In this document: positions 9,146 through 18,128 of the stretch, piece by piece | How the letters are laid out: each line of letters begins with the position of its first letter | Position numbering within the stretch: the stretch's first letter is position 1 | NCBI RefSeq assembly: GCF_020400585.1 | Contig: NZ_JAINVF010000004.1 | Span: 372,001-436,000, forward strand | DNA from: Streptomyces sp. NK08204 | Lineage (GTDB): Bacteria; Actinomycetota; Actinomycetes; Streptomycetales; Streptomycetaceae | DNA: 64,000 nucleotides | Direction of reading: 5' to 3' | Translations under genes and position numbers: made by a program | Notes under the pieces: generated by a model | Seen by the model: the letters and a program-made list of their open reading frames with translations, nothing else | What the model was told of the DNA's origin: nothing | Databases searched by the model: none

Positions 9146-9259
9146 AGGTTTCACGCACGTCGTCCGGTGTTAACCCGTACGTAACGTCCGTACCGCCTTA
9201 TATCCGCTAACCCGCTTTTCACGGGGATGGTTCGATTTGTCTGCAAGGCGGGTGGTCGT

Positions 9260-10651
9260 ATGCGCACGAGGCGCGGACTGCGTGTGCTCTCGGTCTACGA
9301 AGGCTTCTTCTCCGGAGGGGCCAGGATCGTACACACCGACGTCGTACTGGGGCTGGCCGAGGGCGGCCAGTCCCACCGGGTGCTCAGCATCCACGGAGAG
9401 GTCCACCGCGAAGCCACCCGGCAGCGCATGGAGGACGACCACTGCTACCGCGCGCTGACCGCGGGCGGGGTCGGCGTGACCTCGCTGGGCCGCAGCGCCG
9501 GCCTGGTGGACGGCGCGGTCGCGGCGTCCGTTTTCAGCGGGCCGGAGCTGGCCGAAACCGCTCGGGCCATGGCAGGCGCCGACGTGATCCTCTCCCTGAA
9601 GGAGCAGCCGCTGGCCCTCCTCAACCAGGGCGGTCTGCCCCGCCGCCCGGTCGTGGTCGGCCTGCACCGCTCCGACCCCGAGAACCAGGGCCCCGCCCTG
9701 GACGAGCTGCGCGCCGGGATCGCCGAGGGCAAGGTGGCGGCGGCCGTGTGCTGCGCCGAGTCGACCCGGCGGGCGTACGAGGCCGCCGGCATCCCCGGCG
9801 AGGTGCTGCACGTGATCCCCAACGGGGTGGACCTGCTCCGGTACCGGCCGGACGCGGCGGCCCGCCTCGGCTTCCGGTCCTCGCTGGGGATCGAGCCGTC
9901 GGCCCCGGTGGTGGTCTTCGCGGCCCGGTACGCCGGGATGAAGAACGTCCCGCTCTTCCTGCGCGCCGCCCGCACCTGGCTGGCCCAGGAAGGCGGCGGA
10001 CACGTGGTGATGTGCGGGGCGGGGATGACGGACACCAACCCGGCGCTGAGGACCGACATCGAGGCCGCCTTCGCCGGTGACCGGGCCCTCACGGACCGCG
10101 TGCACCTGCTCGGCGTACGGCACGACATGGAGGCGGTCTACGCCGGCTCCGACGTCGTCGCCCTCACCTCCGTCTCCGGCGAGGCGGCTCCGCTGTGCCT
10201 GATCGAGGGCATGATGTGCGGAGCCGTGCCGGTGACGACGGACGTCGGGGACAGCGCGTCGATCGTCGCCGGCCTCGGCTTCGTCACCCCGCCGGACCCC
10301 GGAGCCATCGCCCTGACCTGGTCCGCCGCGATCAGCGCCCGCGCGGAGCTGGCTCCGGCCCTGGAACTGAGCCGTGAACGCTTCAGCCGTACGAGGATGA
10401 TCGCGGCGTACGCGGCCCTGCTCGACGAGGTGTACGCCTCACACGTCGGCGGGCAGTGGGTCGCTGCGCAGCACGCTGTAGGCGACGCCGTCCCGCCACT
10501 GCCCGTCCCGGAAGACGATGCCGCGCAGTACGCCCTCGCGGGTGAACCCGGCCTTCTCCAGGGCCCGCTGCTCGGCGAAGTTCTCGGCCTCGGTGTCGGC
10601 CTCGATGCGCATCACGGGGGTGTGGGCGAAGAGATAGCGGACGAGCTCTAG
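9260..10651 (+). CDS. glycosyltransferase family 4 protein
   Basis: GT-B retaining glycosyltransferase. The N-terminal Rossmann domain begins LRVLSVYEGFFSGGARIVH. The C-terminal domain has IPNGVDLLRYRPD, VVFAARYAGMKNV and the donor-binding E-x7-E region in GEAAPLCLIEGMMCGAVPV (about residues 310-325). The start is the ATG at MRTRRGLRV, with GGTGG six bases upstream; an ATG 33 bp earlier is possible. The family domain ends near residue 395 (LLDEVYA). About 70 further low-complexity residues overlap the whole 3' end of the convergent GNAT gene and are probably a lost-stop read-through. Probably modifies a cell-surface or secreted glycan; acceptor unknown. Confidence 0.88.
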   Translation: MRTRRGLRVLSVYEGFFSGGARIVHTDVVLGLAEGGQSHRVLSIHGEVHREATRQRMEDDHCYRALTAGGVGVTSLGRSAGLVDGAVAASVFSGPELAETARAMAGADVILSLKEQPLALLNQGGLPRRPVVVGLHRSDPENQGPALDELRAGIAEGKVAAAVCCAESTRRAYEAAGIPGEVLHVIPNGVDLLRYRPDAAARLGFRSSLGIEPSAPVVVFAARYAGMKNVPLFLRAARTWLAQEGGGHVVMCGAGMTDTNPALRTDIEAAFAGDRALTDRVHLLGVRHDMEAVYAGSDVVALTSVSGEAAPLCLIEGMMCGAVPVTTDVGDSASIVAGLGFVTPPDPGAIALTWSAAISARAELAPALELSRERFSRTRMIAAYAALLDEVYASHVGGQWVAAQHAVGDAVPPLPVPEDDAAQYALAGEPGLLQGPLLGEVLGLGVGLDAHHGGVGEEIADEL

Positions 10652-10990
10652 CTGGGCCCGGGTGCCGATGCCCCGTCCGCAGGCCTCGGGCAGCAGCTGG
10701 GCGCCGATGTTCCAGCAGTAGGTGGACGGCGAGACGACGACCTTCCGCCAGGCGACGAACCCGAGCGGCTCGGTGCCGGACGTGACCATGAGCTGGCCGC
10801 CGTCCTCGCCGAGCAGCCGGTTCTCCGCCCAGCGACGGCGGAAGCGGCCGGGGTCGGCGTACCCGTACCACTGGAACGGCCCCGCCGCTTCAGGGTCGGT
10901 GAGGAAGCGCTCCAGCAGGGGGAGATCGTCCTCACCGACGGGGCGCAGGCCGACGGGCTCGGGTAAGACGGGCAAGAGTCTGGTGGGCAT
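10439..10990 (-). CDS. GNAT family N-acetyltransferase (RimJ/RimL-like)
   Basis: 183 residues with the GCN5-related fold. VGLRPVGEDDLPLLERFLTDPE is the N-terminal strand and helix, and the acetyl-CoA loop is present as ACGRGIGTRAQLELVRYLF (Q/R-x-x-G-x-G/A pattern, about residues 108-126). ADTEAENFAEQRALEKAGFTREG is the typical RimL-type ending. ATG at 11008 is an alternative start; neither has a strong ribosome-binding site. Its 3' half overlaps the tail of the convergent glycosyltransferase gene by 213 bp. Substrate unknown. Confidence 0.85.
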   Translation of the reverse strand: MPTRLLPVLPEPVGLRPVGEDDLPLLERFLTDPEAAGPFQWYGYADPGRFRRRWAENRLLGEDGGQLMVTSGTEPLGFVAWRKVVVSPSTYCWNIGAQLLPEACGRGIGTRAQLELVRYLFAHTPVMRIEADTEAENFAEQRALEKAGFTREGVLRGIVFRDGQWRDGVAYSVLRSDPLPADV

Positions 10991-11071
10991 GACCGATGAT
11001 GTTGTCATCACGGCCACCACGGCCCCGGACCGACCCCCCGGGGCCGCGCCGCTACACATGGGGGAGATCAA

Positions 11072-11884
11072 GTGTGCCTGCGGTCGAAGAGAATACGCGG
11101 CGCGGCGGCGCTGCTGTCGGTGCTCGCCGTGCTGCTGCTCGGGGCGTGCGGCAAGGAGGCGGCCGGTGAGGCCGGCGGCGGAGCCTCGCCGCCGTCGTGG
11201 GTCACGATGCAGCCCTCCGGTGTCACCGGGGCCCGCCTCGGCGCCGACGGCCGCTCGCTGAGTGTCGACACGCGGGTTCCGAGCGGCGGGAGCAAGTGCG
11301 TGCGGGATCTCAAGGCCGTGGTCACCGACCAGGTGAACGGCGCGGTCTGGGTGCAGGTCACCTTCTCCTCGCGGTCGATGGACAAGGACTCCCCCTGCGG
11401 CAAGGAGAAGCCCGCCACCGCGCGGGTGCGGCTGCCCGGGGCGCTCGGCAAGCGGGAGCTGATCGTCGACCACGACATCACCTTCACCCGCGACGGCGCG
11501 AAGCCGCCCGCGCTGCGGCTGTGCGGGCCGCTCGGCTGCCGGCCTCCGGCGACCGGATGCACCCCCGACTCCTACGACCAGGCGTTGTACGCCGTCAACG
11601 CCCCCGACCACGCGTACCGGGACTCACAGGAGTGCGACGGGAAGTGGCTCGTGCTGGACTTCTCCTGGCGCACGGGACCGGCCTGTGACGACGCCTCCGA
11701 TCCCGCCTGTTCGTCGAGTCTGGGGGACCGCTGGTTCTTCCGGGCGGGGAAGTCCGGCTGGGTACCCGTCCTGGAAAGCGTGACCGCAGGCTGCCGGGAC
11801 GTGCAGCGCAGGGAGCCCAGGTTCCCGACCGCCCTGTGCAGGTCGCTGGCTGCGCTGCCCTCCTCCCTGCATCCGGGTCCCTGA
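11072..11884 (+). CDS. putative lipoprotein of unknown function
   Basis: 270 residues starting at GTG with GGGGGAG eight bases upstream. The N-terminus is a lipoprotein signal: basic LRSKRIRG, hydrophobic AALLSVLAVLLL, lipobox LLGAC with the modified Cys at about residue 27. The mature part has no family I recognise. It is rich in Cys (about ten after the lipobox), in pairs such as CGPLGC and CDDASDPAC, which suggests a disulfide-stabilised extracellular domain. Transcription ends at a very strong hairpin directly after the stop. Confidence 0.75.
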   Translation: MCLRSKRIRGAAALLSVLAVLLLGACGKEAAGEAGGGASPPSWVTMQPSGVTGARLGADGRSLSVDTRVPSGGSKCVRDLKAVVTDQVNGAVWVQVTFSSRSMDKDSPCGKEKPATARVRLPGALGKRELIVDHDITFTRDGAKPPALRLCGPLGCRPPATGCTPDSYDQALYAVNAPDHAYRDSQECDGKWLVLDFSWRTGPACDDASDPACSSSLGDRWFFRAGKSGWVPVLESVTAGCRDVQRREPRFPTALCRSLAALPSSLHPGP

Positions 11885-11940
11885 CCGGCACGAGGAGGGG
11901 CCACCGGGTGCGCGGCCCCGGTGGCCCCTCCTCGTGCCGG
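11885..11940. terminator. bidirectional terminator, perfect 24-bp stem
   Basis: CCGGCACGAGGAGGGGCCAC... pairs perfectly over 24 bp (11885-11908 with 11917-11940) around an 8-base loop. It lies between convergent genes, one base after the lipoprotein stop and 15 bp from the end of the endonuclease-like gene, so it can serve both. Confidence 0.9.
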
Positions 11941-11954
11941 TGCTGTCCCGTCCG

Positions 11955-12992
11955 TCACCGGGGCAGCACCACGACATACGCGGCCGGGTCGCGGCCGGCG
12001 GAGGCCATCAAGGCCGTGCGGACCACGGTGGCCTGTTGCTCCATGGACTGCCTGAGCTTCTTCGGGGTGATGTGGACGACCGTGATGCCCAAGCGCTCCA
12101 GGTGCTCCCGCTTGCGTGCGTACTCCGACCACAGCGCGTCCTCGTCCTGCCGCGGGGCGCGGGTGTCGAGTTCGACCGCGACCGCCTGGTCGGGCCAGTA
12201 GGCGTCCAGGCCGCCGAGGTGGGGGCCGCCGGGCAGGCGCAGGTCCACGTTCCAGACCGGGTCGGGCAGTCCGTACTCGCGGACCATCCGGTACAGACGG
12301 TCCTCGGCGATCGACCGGCTCTCCGACAGCAGCGAGTCCACCGCGTCCACCACATGGGGCCGGGTCAACAGCCTGGCCTCGGTCAACTCCCGTACGACCG
12401 CGGTCGGTTCGCAGTGTCCGCCGCGCACCGCGTCGGTCAGCAGGCGGCGCACCGCCTCCGCGTCCGTCAGCTCCGCCACCGCGTCCGCCAGCGCCCGTGG
12501 CACCGGCGCCACCGGCAGCCCGGTGACCGGGCGGGGCGTGGGCAGCGCCAAGGTGCGCAGGACGCGGACGTAGCCCGCGGAGCGCAGCCGGCGCAGCCGC
12601 GGGACCAGGACGTCGATGCGGTCCAGCGACGGCAGTGGCGGGGTGGACGAGAAGCCGTGCAGGGTGAGCGCGGCCAGACCCGTGATCACCGCGTCCGCGT
12701 AGACCGGGCGGTGCGGCTCGTCGGCGCTCGGCTGGGCCGGGACGCCGGGCGCCGATTCGCGCGCCGCGTACAGCAGGGCTCCGTGCAGGCGTTCCTCGCT
12801 CGTCGGCGGGCCGGGGTGCAGCAGCACCACGCCCGGCAGCAGTTGCTGCCAGGGGCCGCCGGGGCGGCACTGCTCGTGCAGCTCGGCCGTGGTGACGCCG
12901 TGCGAGCGGAGCTGAGCCGCCGTCAGCACGCGGTGGTGGACCTCGGAGAGGTGGCGGAGGGGGCGGGGGGAGAGCGGGGCGTTGTGCGTCAT
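11955..12992 (-). CDS. AbiEi-like / DUF559-type endonuclease-fold protein
   Basis: 345 residues. The N-terminal half starts with a winged-helix-like segment (HHRVLTAAQLRSHGVTTAEL, residues 20-39) followed by RPGGPWQQLLPGVVLLHPG and ITGLAALTLHGF, typical of AbiEi antitoxin-like proteins. The C-terminal 100 residues match the DUF559/Vsr-type PD-(D/E)xK fold: LDAYWPDQAVAVELDTRAP supplies the acidic residues, and HLERLGITVVHITPKKL is the closing strand and helix. Such genes are common in actinobacteria, often as single genes; no toxin partner is adjacent. A role in DNA metabolism or defence is inference only. Confidence 0.7.
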   Translation of the reverse strand: MTHNAPLSPRPLRHLSEVHHRVLTAAQLRSHGVTTAELHEQCRPGGPWQQLLPGVVLLHPGPPTSEERLHGALLYAARESAPGVPAQPSADEPHRPVYADAVITGLAALTLHGFSSTPPLPSLDRIDVLVPRLRRLRSAGYVRVLRTLALPTPRPVTGLPVAPVPRALADAVAELTDAEAVRRLLTDAVRGGHCEPTAVVRELTEARLLTRPHVVDAVDSLLSESRSIAEDRLYRMVREYGLPDPVWNVDLRLPGGPHLGGLDAYWPDQAVAVELDTRAPRQDEDALWSEYARKREHLERLGITVVHITPKKLRQSMEQQATVVRTALMASAGRDPAAYVVVLPR

Positions 12993-13106
12993 GGCCTCGG
13001 CATTCCCACGCCCCGCCCCACCTTTAACCACTGTTACACGTTCGTCGATAAATGCGGACAAGGCGGTACTAAAGGGCTGGGAGTCGGATGCCGAGTAGGC
13101 GCGGAA

Positions 13107-13140
13107 AACCCCTGGTCCGATCGGGTGCGGACCAGGGGTT
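13107..13140 (-). terminator. terminator of pepN
   Basis: Perfect 13-bp stem AACCCCTGGTCCG / CGGACCAGGGGTT with an 8-base loop, 60 bp after the pepN stop. The rest of the 207-bp gap shows only a locally AT-richer stretch (about 13020-13060) that may hold the promoter of the downstream endonuclease-like gene. Confidence 0.85.
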
Positions 13141-13199
13141 ACGGTATGGATTGCCTGAATTTCGTAACGGTCACCGAGAGGCGAAACCCAGGCCAAGGA

Positions 13200-15800
13200 T
13201 CAGCGGTCGGCCGCCGTCGCGTCGCACGCCTGTGCACGCAGCGCCCGCGCCAGGTCGTCCCGCGACTCCAGCACCAGGCGGCGCAGCGCCGGCGCCGCGT
13301 CCCGGTGGGCCTCCAGCCAGGCGTCCGCCGCGTCCAGCGTCTCCTGCCGGTCCTGCAGCAGCGGGAACAGACCCTGGACGACGTGCATGCCGATCTGGAT
13401 CGACCGCTCCCGCCACACCCGCTCGATCGCCGCGAAGTACTTCTGCGCGTACGGCGCCGTCAGCTCCCGCTGCGACGGCTGGCCGAAGCCCGCGATCGTC
13501 GCCTCCACCAGCGCGTTCGACAGCGCCTGCGACTCCACCACCTGCGCCCACGCCTGCGCCTTGACCGCCGCCGAGGGACGAGCCGCCAGGCAGCGGACCT
13601 GGTGGCGCTTGCCGGAGGCCGTGTCGTCACGGGCCAGCTCGGCCGCCAGGACGGACTCGTCGGCCACCCCGTGCGCCGCCAGCGGCCCCAGGAACGCCCA
13701 GCGCAGCTCCTGGTCCACGTCCAGGCCCTCCAGCACCTCGGTGCCGTCCAGCAGGCCCTTCAGTAGCGCCAGATCCGTCTCGGCGGAGGCCATGTTCGCG
13801 AAGAACCGCGCCCACGCCAGCTGGTGTTCGCTGCCCGGCTCGGCCTCCCGCAGCTCCCGCAGCGCGCCCTCGGCGAGCAACTGCCCGCCCGTCTCCCGCC
13901 ACTCGGGCGCCGCGTAGTGCACCAGCGCCGACTGCGCCCAGGAGTGCAGGATCTGCAGCACGCCGATGTCGGACTCGCGGCCCGCGTGACGCAGCAGCAG
14001 CCGCGCGAAGTCCCTTGCGGGCAGCAGCCCGTCCCGGGTCAGGTTCCACAGCGCCGTCCAGCACAGGGCGCGCGCGAGCGGGTCGGTGAGCGCGCTCAGG
14101 TGCTCGCGCAGGGTCTCCAGCGACGTCTCGTCGAAGCGGATCTTGCAGTACGTGAGATCGTCGTCGTTGACCAGCACCAGCTCAGGCGCCTCGGCGCCCG
14201 CCAGGTCCGCCACGACCGTGCGCGGCCCCTCCACGTCCGTCTCCACGCGCGCGTACCGCTCCAGCGCCCCCTGCGGGGTACGGCGGTACAGACCCACCGC
14301 GATCCGGTGCGGGCGCAGCTCGGGGTGTGCCTCCGGCGCCTCCTGGATCACCGCCAGCTCCGCGACCCGGCCCTCGGTGTCCAGCAGCACCTGCGGGGTC
14401 AGCGAGTTCAGCCCGGCCGTCTGCAGCCACGAGCGCGCCCAGGCCGTCATGTCCCGGCCGCTGGTCTCCGCCAGCACCGACAGCAGGTCGCCGAGGCGCG
14501 TGTTGCCGTACGCGTTGCGCTTGAAGTAGCGGCGGGCGGCCTCCAGGAACGCGTCCTGCCCGACGTACGCCACCAGCTGCTTCAGCACGCTGGCGCCCTT
14601 GGCGTAGGTGATGCCGTCGAAGTTCAGCTTGGCGTCCTGCAGATCGCGGATGTCCGCGGTGATCGGGTGCGTGGAGGGCAGCTGGTCGGCGCGGTACGCC
14701 CAGGCCTTGCGGCGGTTGGCGAAGGTGATCCAGGCGTCGGTGAAGCGGGTCGCGCCGACGTTCGCGAACGTGCCCATGAAGTCCGCGAAGGACTCCTTGA
14801 GCCACAGGTCGTCCCACCACTCCATGGTGACCAGGTCACCGAACCACATGTGTGCCATCTCGTGCAGGATGACGTTCGCCCGGCCCTCGTACGAGGCCTG
14901 CGTCACCTTGCCGCGGAAGACGTACTCCTCGCGGAAGGTCACCAGACCCGGGTTCTCCATCGCCCCCAGGTTGTACTCGGGCACGAACGCCTGGTCGTAC
15001 TTCCCGAACGGGTACGGGTAGTCGAAGTGGTCGTGGAAGAAGTCCAGGCCCTGCTTGGTGACCAGGAAGACGTCGTCGGCGTCGAAGTGGGGGGCGAGGC
15101 CCTTGCGGCACATCGCGCCGAGCGGGATCTCCAGCTTGGTCCCGTCCTCGAAGGTGCGGGTGTAGGAGTCCGTGACGTGGTGGTACGGGCCGGCCACCAC
15201 GCAGGTGATGTACGTCGAGATCGGCTTCGTCTCCGCGAACCGCCAGGTGCCGTCGCTGAGTTCACCGGCGCCGTTGCTCCACACGGTCCAGCCCTCGGGG
15301 GCGCGCACCTCGAAGCGGAACGGCGCCTTGAGGTCGGGCTGCTCGAAGTTGGCGAAGACGCGCCGGGAGTCGGCGGGTTCGTACTGGGTGTAGAGGTAGA
15401 CCTCGCCGTCCTCGGGGTCGACGAAGCGGTGCATGCCCTCACCGGTGCGGGAGTAGGCGCACTGGGCGTCCACCACCAGCTCGTTGTCGGCGGCAAGGTC
15501 CTCCAGCAGGATCCGCGAGCCGTCGAACACCTCGCTCGGGTCCAGGTCCCGGCCGTTGAGCGAGACGGCGGTCACGGCGGGCGCGATCAGGTCGGCGAAG
15601 CTGGAGGCGCCCGGCTCGTTGCACCGGAAGCGGATGACGGACACCGAGCGGAAGGTGCGCGGCTCGCTCTCGTTCCCCGCGTCACCGTCGTCGTCCCCGC
15701 CGACGGCGGACCGCAGGTCCAGGGACACCTCGTACCCGTCGACGGACAGCAGGGCGGCCCGCTCCCGGGCCTCGTCGCGGGACAGATTCTCACCGGGCAC
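13200..15800 (-). CDS. pepN: aminopeptidase N (M1 family metallopeptidase)
   Basis: 866-residue cytosolic zinc aminopeptidase that trims peptides from the N-terminus. The GTG giving MPGENLSRDEARERAALL is chosen because AAGGGAG lies 8 bases upstream; a GTG three codons earlier overlaps that site. Family signatures: the GAMEN exopeptidase motif (NLGAMENPGLV, about residue 285), the zinc site HEMAHMWFGDL with the second Glu in LKESFADFMG (about 311-334), and an ERAP1-type C-terminal helical domain. Length is typical. It is transcribed alone and divergently from the DsbA-fold gene. Confidence 0.95.
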   Translation of the reverse strand: MPGENLSRDEARERAALLSVDGYEVSLDLRSAVGGDDDGDAGNESEPRTFRSVSVIRFRCNEPGASSFADLIAPAVTAVSLNGRDLDPSEVFDGSRILLEDLAADNELVVDAQCAYSRTGEGMHRFVDPEDGEVYLYTQYEPADSRRVFANFEQPDLKAPFRFEVRAPEGWTVWSNGAGELSDGTWRFAETKPISTYITCVVAGPYHHVTDSYTRTFEDGTKLEIPLGAMCRKGLAPHFDADDVFLVTKQGLDFFHDHFDYPYPFGKYDQAFVPEYNLGAMENPGLVTFREEYVFRGKVTQASYEGRANVILHEMAHMWFGDLVTMEWWDDLWLKESFADFMGTFANVGATRFTDAWITFANRRKAWAYRADQLPSTHPITADIRDLQDAKLNFDGITYAKGASVLKQLVAYVGQDAFLEAARRYFKRNAYGNTRLGDLLSVLAETSGRDMTAWARSWLQTAGLNSLTPQVLLDTEGRVAELAVIQEAPEAHPELRPHRIAVGLYRRTPQGALERYARVETDVEGPRTVVADLAGAEAPELVLVNDDDLTYCKIRFDETSLETLREHLSALTDPLARALCWTALWNLTRDGLLPARDFARLLLRHAGRESDIGVLQILHSWAQSALVHYAAPEWRETGGQLLAEGALRELREAEPGSEHQLAWARFFANMASAETDLALLKGLLDGTEVLEGLDVDQELRWAFLGPLAAHGVADESVLAAELARDDTASGKRHQVRCLAARPSAAVKAQAWAQVVESQALSNALVEATIAGFGQPSQRELTAPYAQKYFAAIERVWRERSIQIGMHVVQGLFPLLQDRQETLDAADAWLEAHRDAAPALRRLVLESRDDLARALRAQACDATAADR

Positions 15801-15977
15801 GGATGGCACTCCCTTGTGATCGCGTGAATACGGCAGAACTGCGGAACTACGGCAGAACCACGTCTGAACTCTGAACAGGACCGATCCTGCCATGCGCTCC
15901 TGACGCCGGGCAGCAGGGAATACCGGGTGCCGGTGCACTCGTTGAGGTTTCAAAATTCCGTTTCGTTGAGGAGAGCC

Positions 15978-16640
15978 ATGTCCGAGTCCGTGACCTCGCC
16001 GGGCAAGACCCCCGTCGACTTCTGGTTCGACCCGCTGTGCCCCTGGGCCTGGATGACCTCCCGCTGGGTGCTGGAGGTGGAGAAGGTCCGTGAGATCGAG
16101 GTCCGCTGGCACGTCATGAGCCTCGCCGTCCTCAACGAGGACAAGCTGGACGAGCTGCCCGAGCAGTACCGGGAGATGCTCGCCACCCAGGCGTGGCAGC
16201 CGGTGCGCGTGGTCACCGCCGCCTGGCAGAAGCACGGCGACGGCATCCTCGGCCCGCTCTACACCGCGCTCGGCACCCGCATCCACAACAACGGCGAGGG
16301 CCCGACCGTCGAGGCCATCGCCGGCGCGCTCGCCGACGTCGGCCTGCCCGCCGACCTGATCGACTACGCCGAGCAGGAGAACTTCGAGTTCGACGCCGAG
16401 CTGCGCGCCTCCCACAAGGACGGCATCGACCGGGTCGGCCAGGACGTCGGCACCCCGGTCATCGCGCTCCCGGGCCCCGACGGGGAGCAGATCGCCTTCT
16501 TCGGCCCGGTCGTCACCCCCGCCCCCAAGGGCGAGGAAGCGGCCCGCCTGTGGGACGGCTCCGTCGCCGTCGCTTCGGTGCCGGGCTTCTACGAGATCAA
16601 GCGGACCAGGACCCAGGGCCCGGACTTCAGCAACCTGTAG
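15978..16640 (+). CDS. DsbA-fold protein, mycothiol-dependent nitroreductase Rv2466c-like
   Basis: 220 residues starting at the ATG preceded by GAGGAG. The sequence follows the mycobacterial Rv2466c family (VDFWFDPLCPW near residue 12, VMSLAVLNEDKLDELPEQYR, RIHNNGEGPTVEAIAGAL, DVGTPVIALPG with the cis-Pro, KRTRTQGPDFS at the end). Rv2466c is a mycothiol-dependent reductase with a CPWC active site. Here the motif is CPWA, so only the N-terminal nucleophilic Cys remains. A monothiol, mycothiol-conjugate-forming mechanism is possible. Divergent from pepN across a 177-bp interval. Confidence 0.88.
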   Translation: MSESVTSPGKTPVDFWFDPLCPWAWMTSRWVLEVEKVREIEVRWHVMSLAVLNEDKLDELPEQYREMLATQAWQPVRVVTAAWQKHGDGILGPLYTALGTRIHNNGEGPTVEAIAGALADVGLPADLIDYAEQENFEFDAELRASHKDGIDRVGQDVGTPVIALPGPDGEQIAFFGPVVTPAPKGEEAARLWDGSVAVASVPGFYEIKRTRTQGPDFSNL

Positions 16641-16679
16641 ACCGGCCCGCACGTCGGCCCGCACCTTGGGCCACCCGCC

Positions 16680-16716
16680 GAAGACCCCCGCGCGTCACGT
16701 CCGCGCGGGGGTCTTC
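16680..16716. terminator. terminator between the DsbA-fold gene and a convergent permease
   Basis: Perfect 15-bp stem GAAGACCCCCGCGCG / CGCGCGGGGGTCTTC with a 7-base loop; TCTTCCTACT follows on the + strand. It can terminate both convergent genes. Confidence 0.88.
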
Positions 16717-16745
16717 CTACTCTTCGTGATCAAGGCGCCTGCACG

Positions 16746-18128
16746 TCAGCCCCGGGCGCGCACCCGCTGCCGGACGTAGCCCACGACGGCCAGGAACAGC
16801 GTCATCCCGCCGGTCGAGCAGAGCTGGACGCGCGTGCCGGGCTCGCGTGCCATCAGGACGAAGATCGCCGCCATGCCGGCCAGCGCGACCCAGGTCAGCC
16901 ACGGGAACGCCCACATCCGGACGACCAGCTTCTCGGGGGCCTCGTGCTCCACCCGGCGGCGCAGCAGCAGCTGGGAGACGGCGATGAAGATCCAGACGAC
17001 CAGGATGACCGCGCCGATCATGTTCAGCAGCCAGGGGAAGACGTCGTCGGGCCGCCAGTAGCTGAGCACCACGCACACGAAGCCGAACACGCTGGAGGTC
17101 AGGACCGCGATCCGCGGCACCCCGCCGGAGACCTTCGCCAGCGCCTTCGGACCCTGGCCGCGCTGGACCAGCGAGTAGGCGATGCGCGAGGAGCCGTAGA
17201 TGTTGGCGTTCATCGCGGACAGCAGCGCCACCAGCACGACCACGTTCATCAGCCGGCCCGCGCCCGGGATGCCGAGGTGGTCGAGCGTGGCGACGTACGG
17301 GCCCTTCTCCACGACCTCCTGGGAGTCCCACGGGACGAGGGTGACCACGACCGCCATCGAGCCGATGTAGAACAGCGCGATCCGCCACATCGCCGTACGG
17401 ACGGCGCCCACCACGCCCCGCACCGGGTCGCTCGACTCGGCGGCGGCGATGGTGACCGTCTCCATGCCGCCGTAGGCGAAGACGGAGGCGAGCAGGCCGA
17501 CGAGCAGGCCGTCGGTGCCGTTCGGCAGGAAGTCCGTCAGATTCGAGGTGCCCGGCGCGTCCGTACCGGGCAGCACCCCGGCCATGGCCAGCACGCCCAG
17601 AACCAGGAACAGGCCGATCGCACCGACCTTCAGCGCGGCGAACCAGAACTCGAACTCGCCGAAGTTCTTCACGGCGGCCAGGTTCGTGCCGCAGAACACC
17701 ACCATGAACAGCGCCACCCACGCCCACTCGGGCGTGCCCGGCAGCCAGCCGGTGACGATGTGCGCGGCGCCGATGCCCTCCAGGCCGACGGCGGTGCACA
17801 GCAGCACCCAGAAGGACCAGCCGGCCGCGAAGCCCGCCCAGGGACCGATCGCCCGCTCGGCGTGCGCGGAGAAGGAACCGGAGGACGGGTAGGCGGCCGA
17901 CATCTCGCCGAGCATCCGCATCACCAGCATCACCAGGAGGCCGGAGAAGGCGTAGGCGACCACGATGGACGGACCGGCGGCGGCGATGCCCGCGCCGGAC
18001 CCGACGAAGAGCCCCGCGCCGATCACACCGCCGAGGGCGATCATCGACAGGTGGCGCTGCTTGAGGCCGTGGGAGAGGGAGGCGTCGTCGCGCTGCTGAG
18101 ATGGCGTCTCGACGGTGGTGTTGGGCAT
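16746..18128 (-). CDS. amino acid permease (APC superfamily, AAT family)
   Basis: 460-residue inner-membrane transporter with 12 predicted helices, taking up an amino acid or related amine by cation symport. The first helix carries the substrate and sodium/proton motif GGVIGAGLFVGSGAGIAAAGP (about residues 33-53). GEFEFWFAALKVGAI and RRVEHEAPEKLVVRMW are typical of the GabP/AnsP/ProY group. Start chosen at MPNTTVETPSQQ, just before the cytoplasmic tail. Clearly paralogous to the permease at 20566-21996. Substrate cannot be read from sequence. Confidence 0.9.
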   Translation of the reverse strand: MPNTTVETPSQQRDDASLSHGLKQRHLSMIALGGVIGAGLFVGSGAGIAAAGPSIVVAYAFSGLLVMLVMRMLGEMSAAYPSSGSFSAHAERAIGPWAGFAAGWSFWVLLCTAVGLEGIGAAHIVTGWLPGTPEWAWVALFMVVFCGTNLAAVKNFGEFEFWFAALKVGAIGLFLVLGVLAMAGVLPGTDAPGTSNLTDFLPNGTDGLLVGLLASVFAYGGMETVTIAAAESSDPVRGVVGAVRTAMWRIALFYIGSMAVVVTLVPWDSQEVVEKGPYVATLDHLGIPGAGRLMNVVVLVALLSAMNANIYGSSRIAYSLVQRGQGPKALAKVSGGVPRIAVLTSSVFGFVCVVLSYWRPDDVFPWLLNMIGAVILVVWIFIAVSQLLLRRRVEHEAPEKLVVRMWAFPWLTWVALAGMAAIFVLMAREPGTRVQLCSTGGMTLFLAVVGYVRQRVRARG

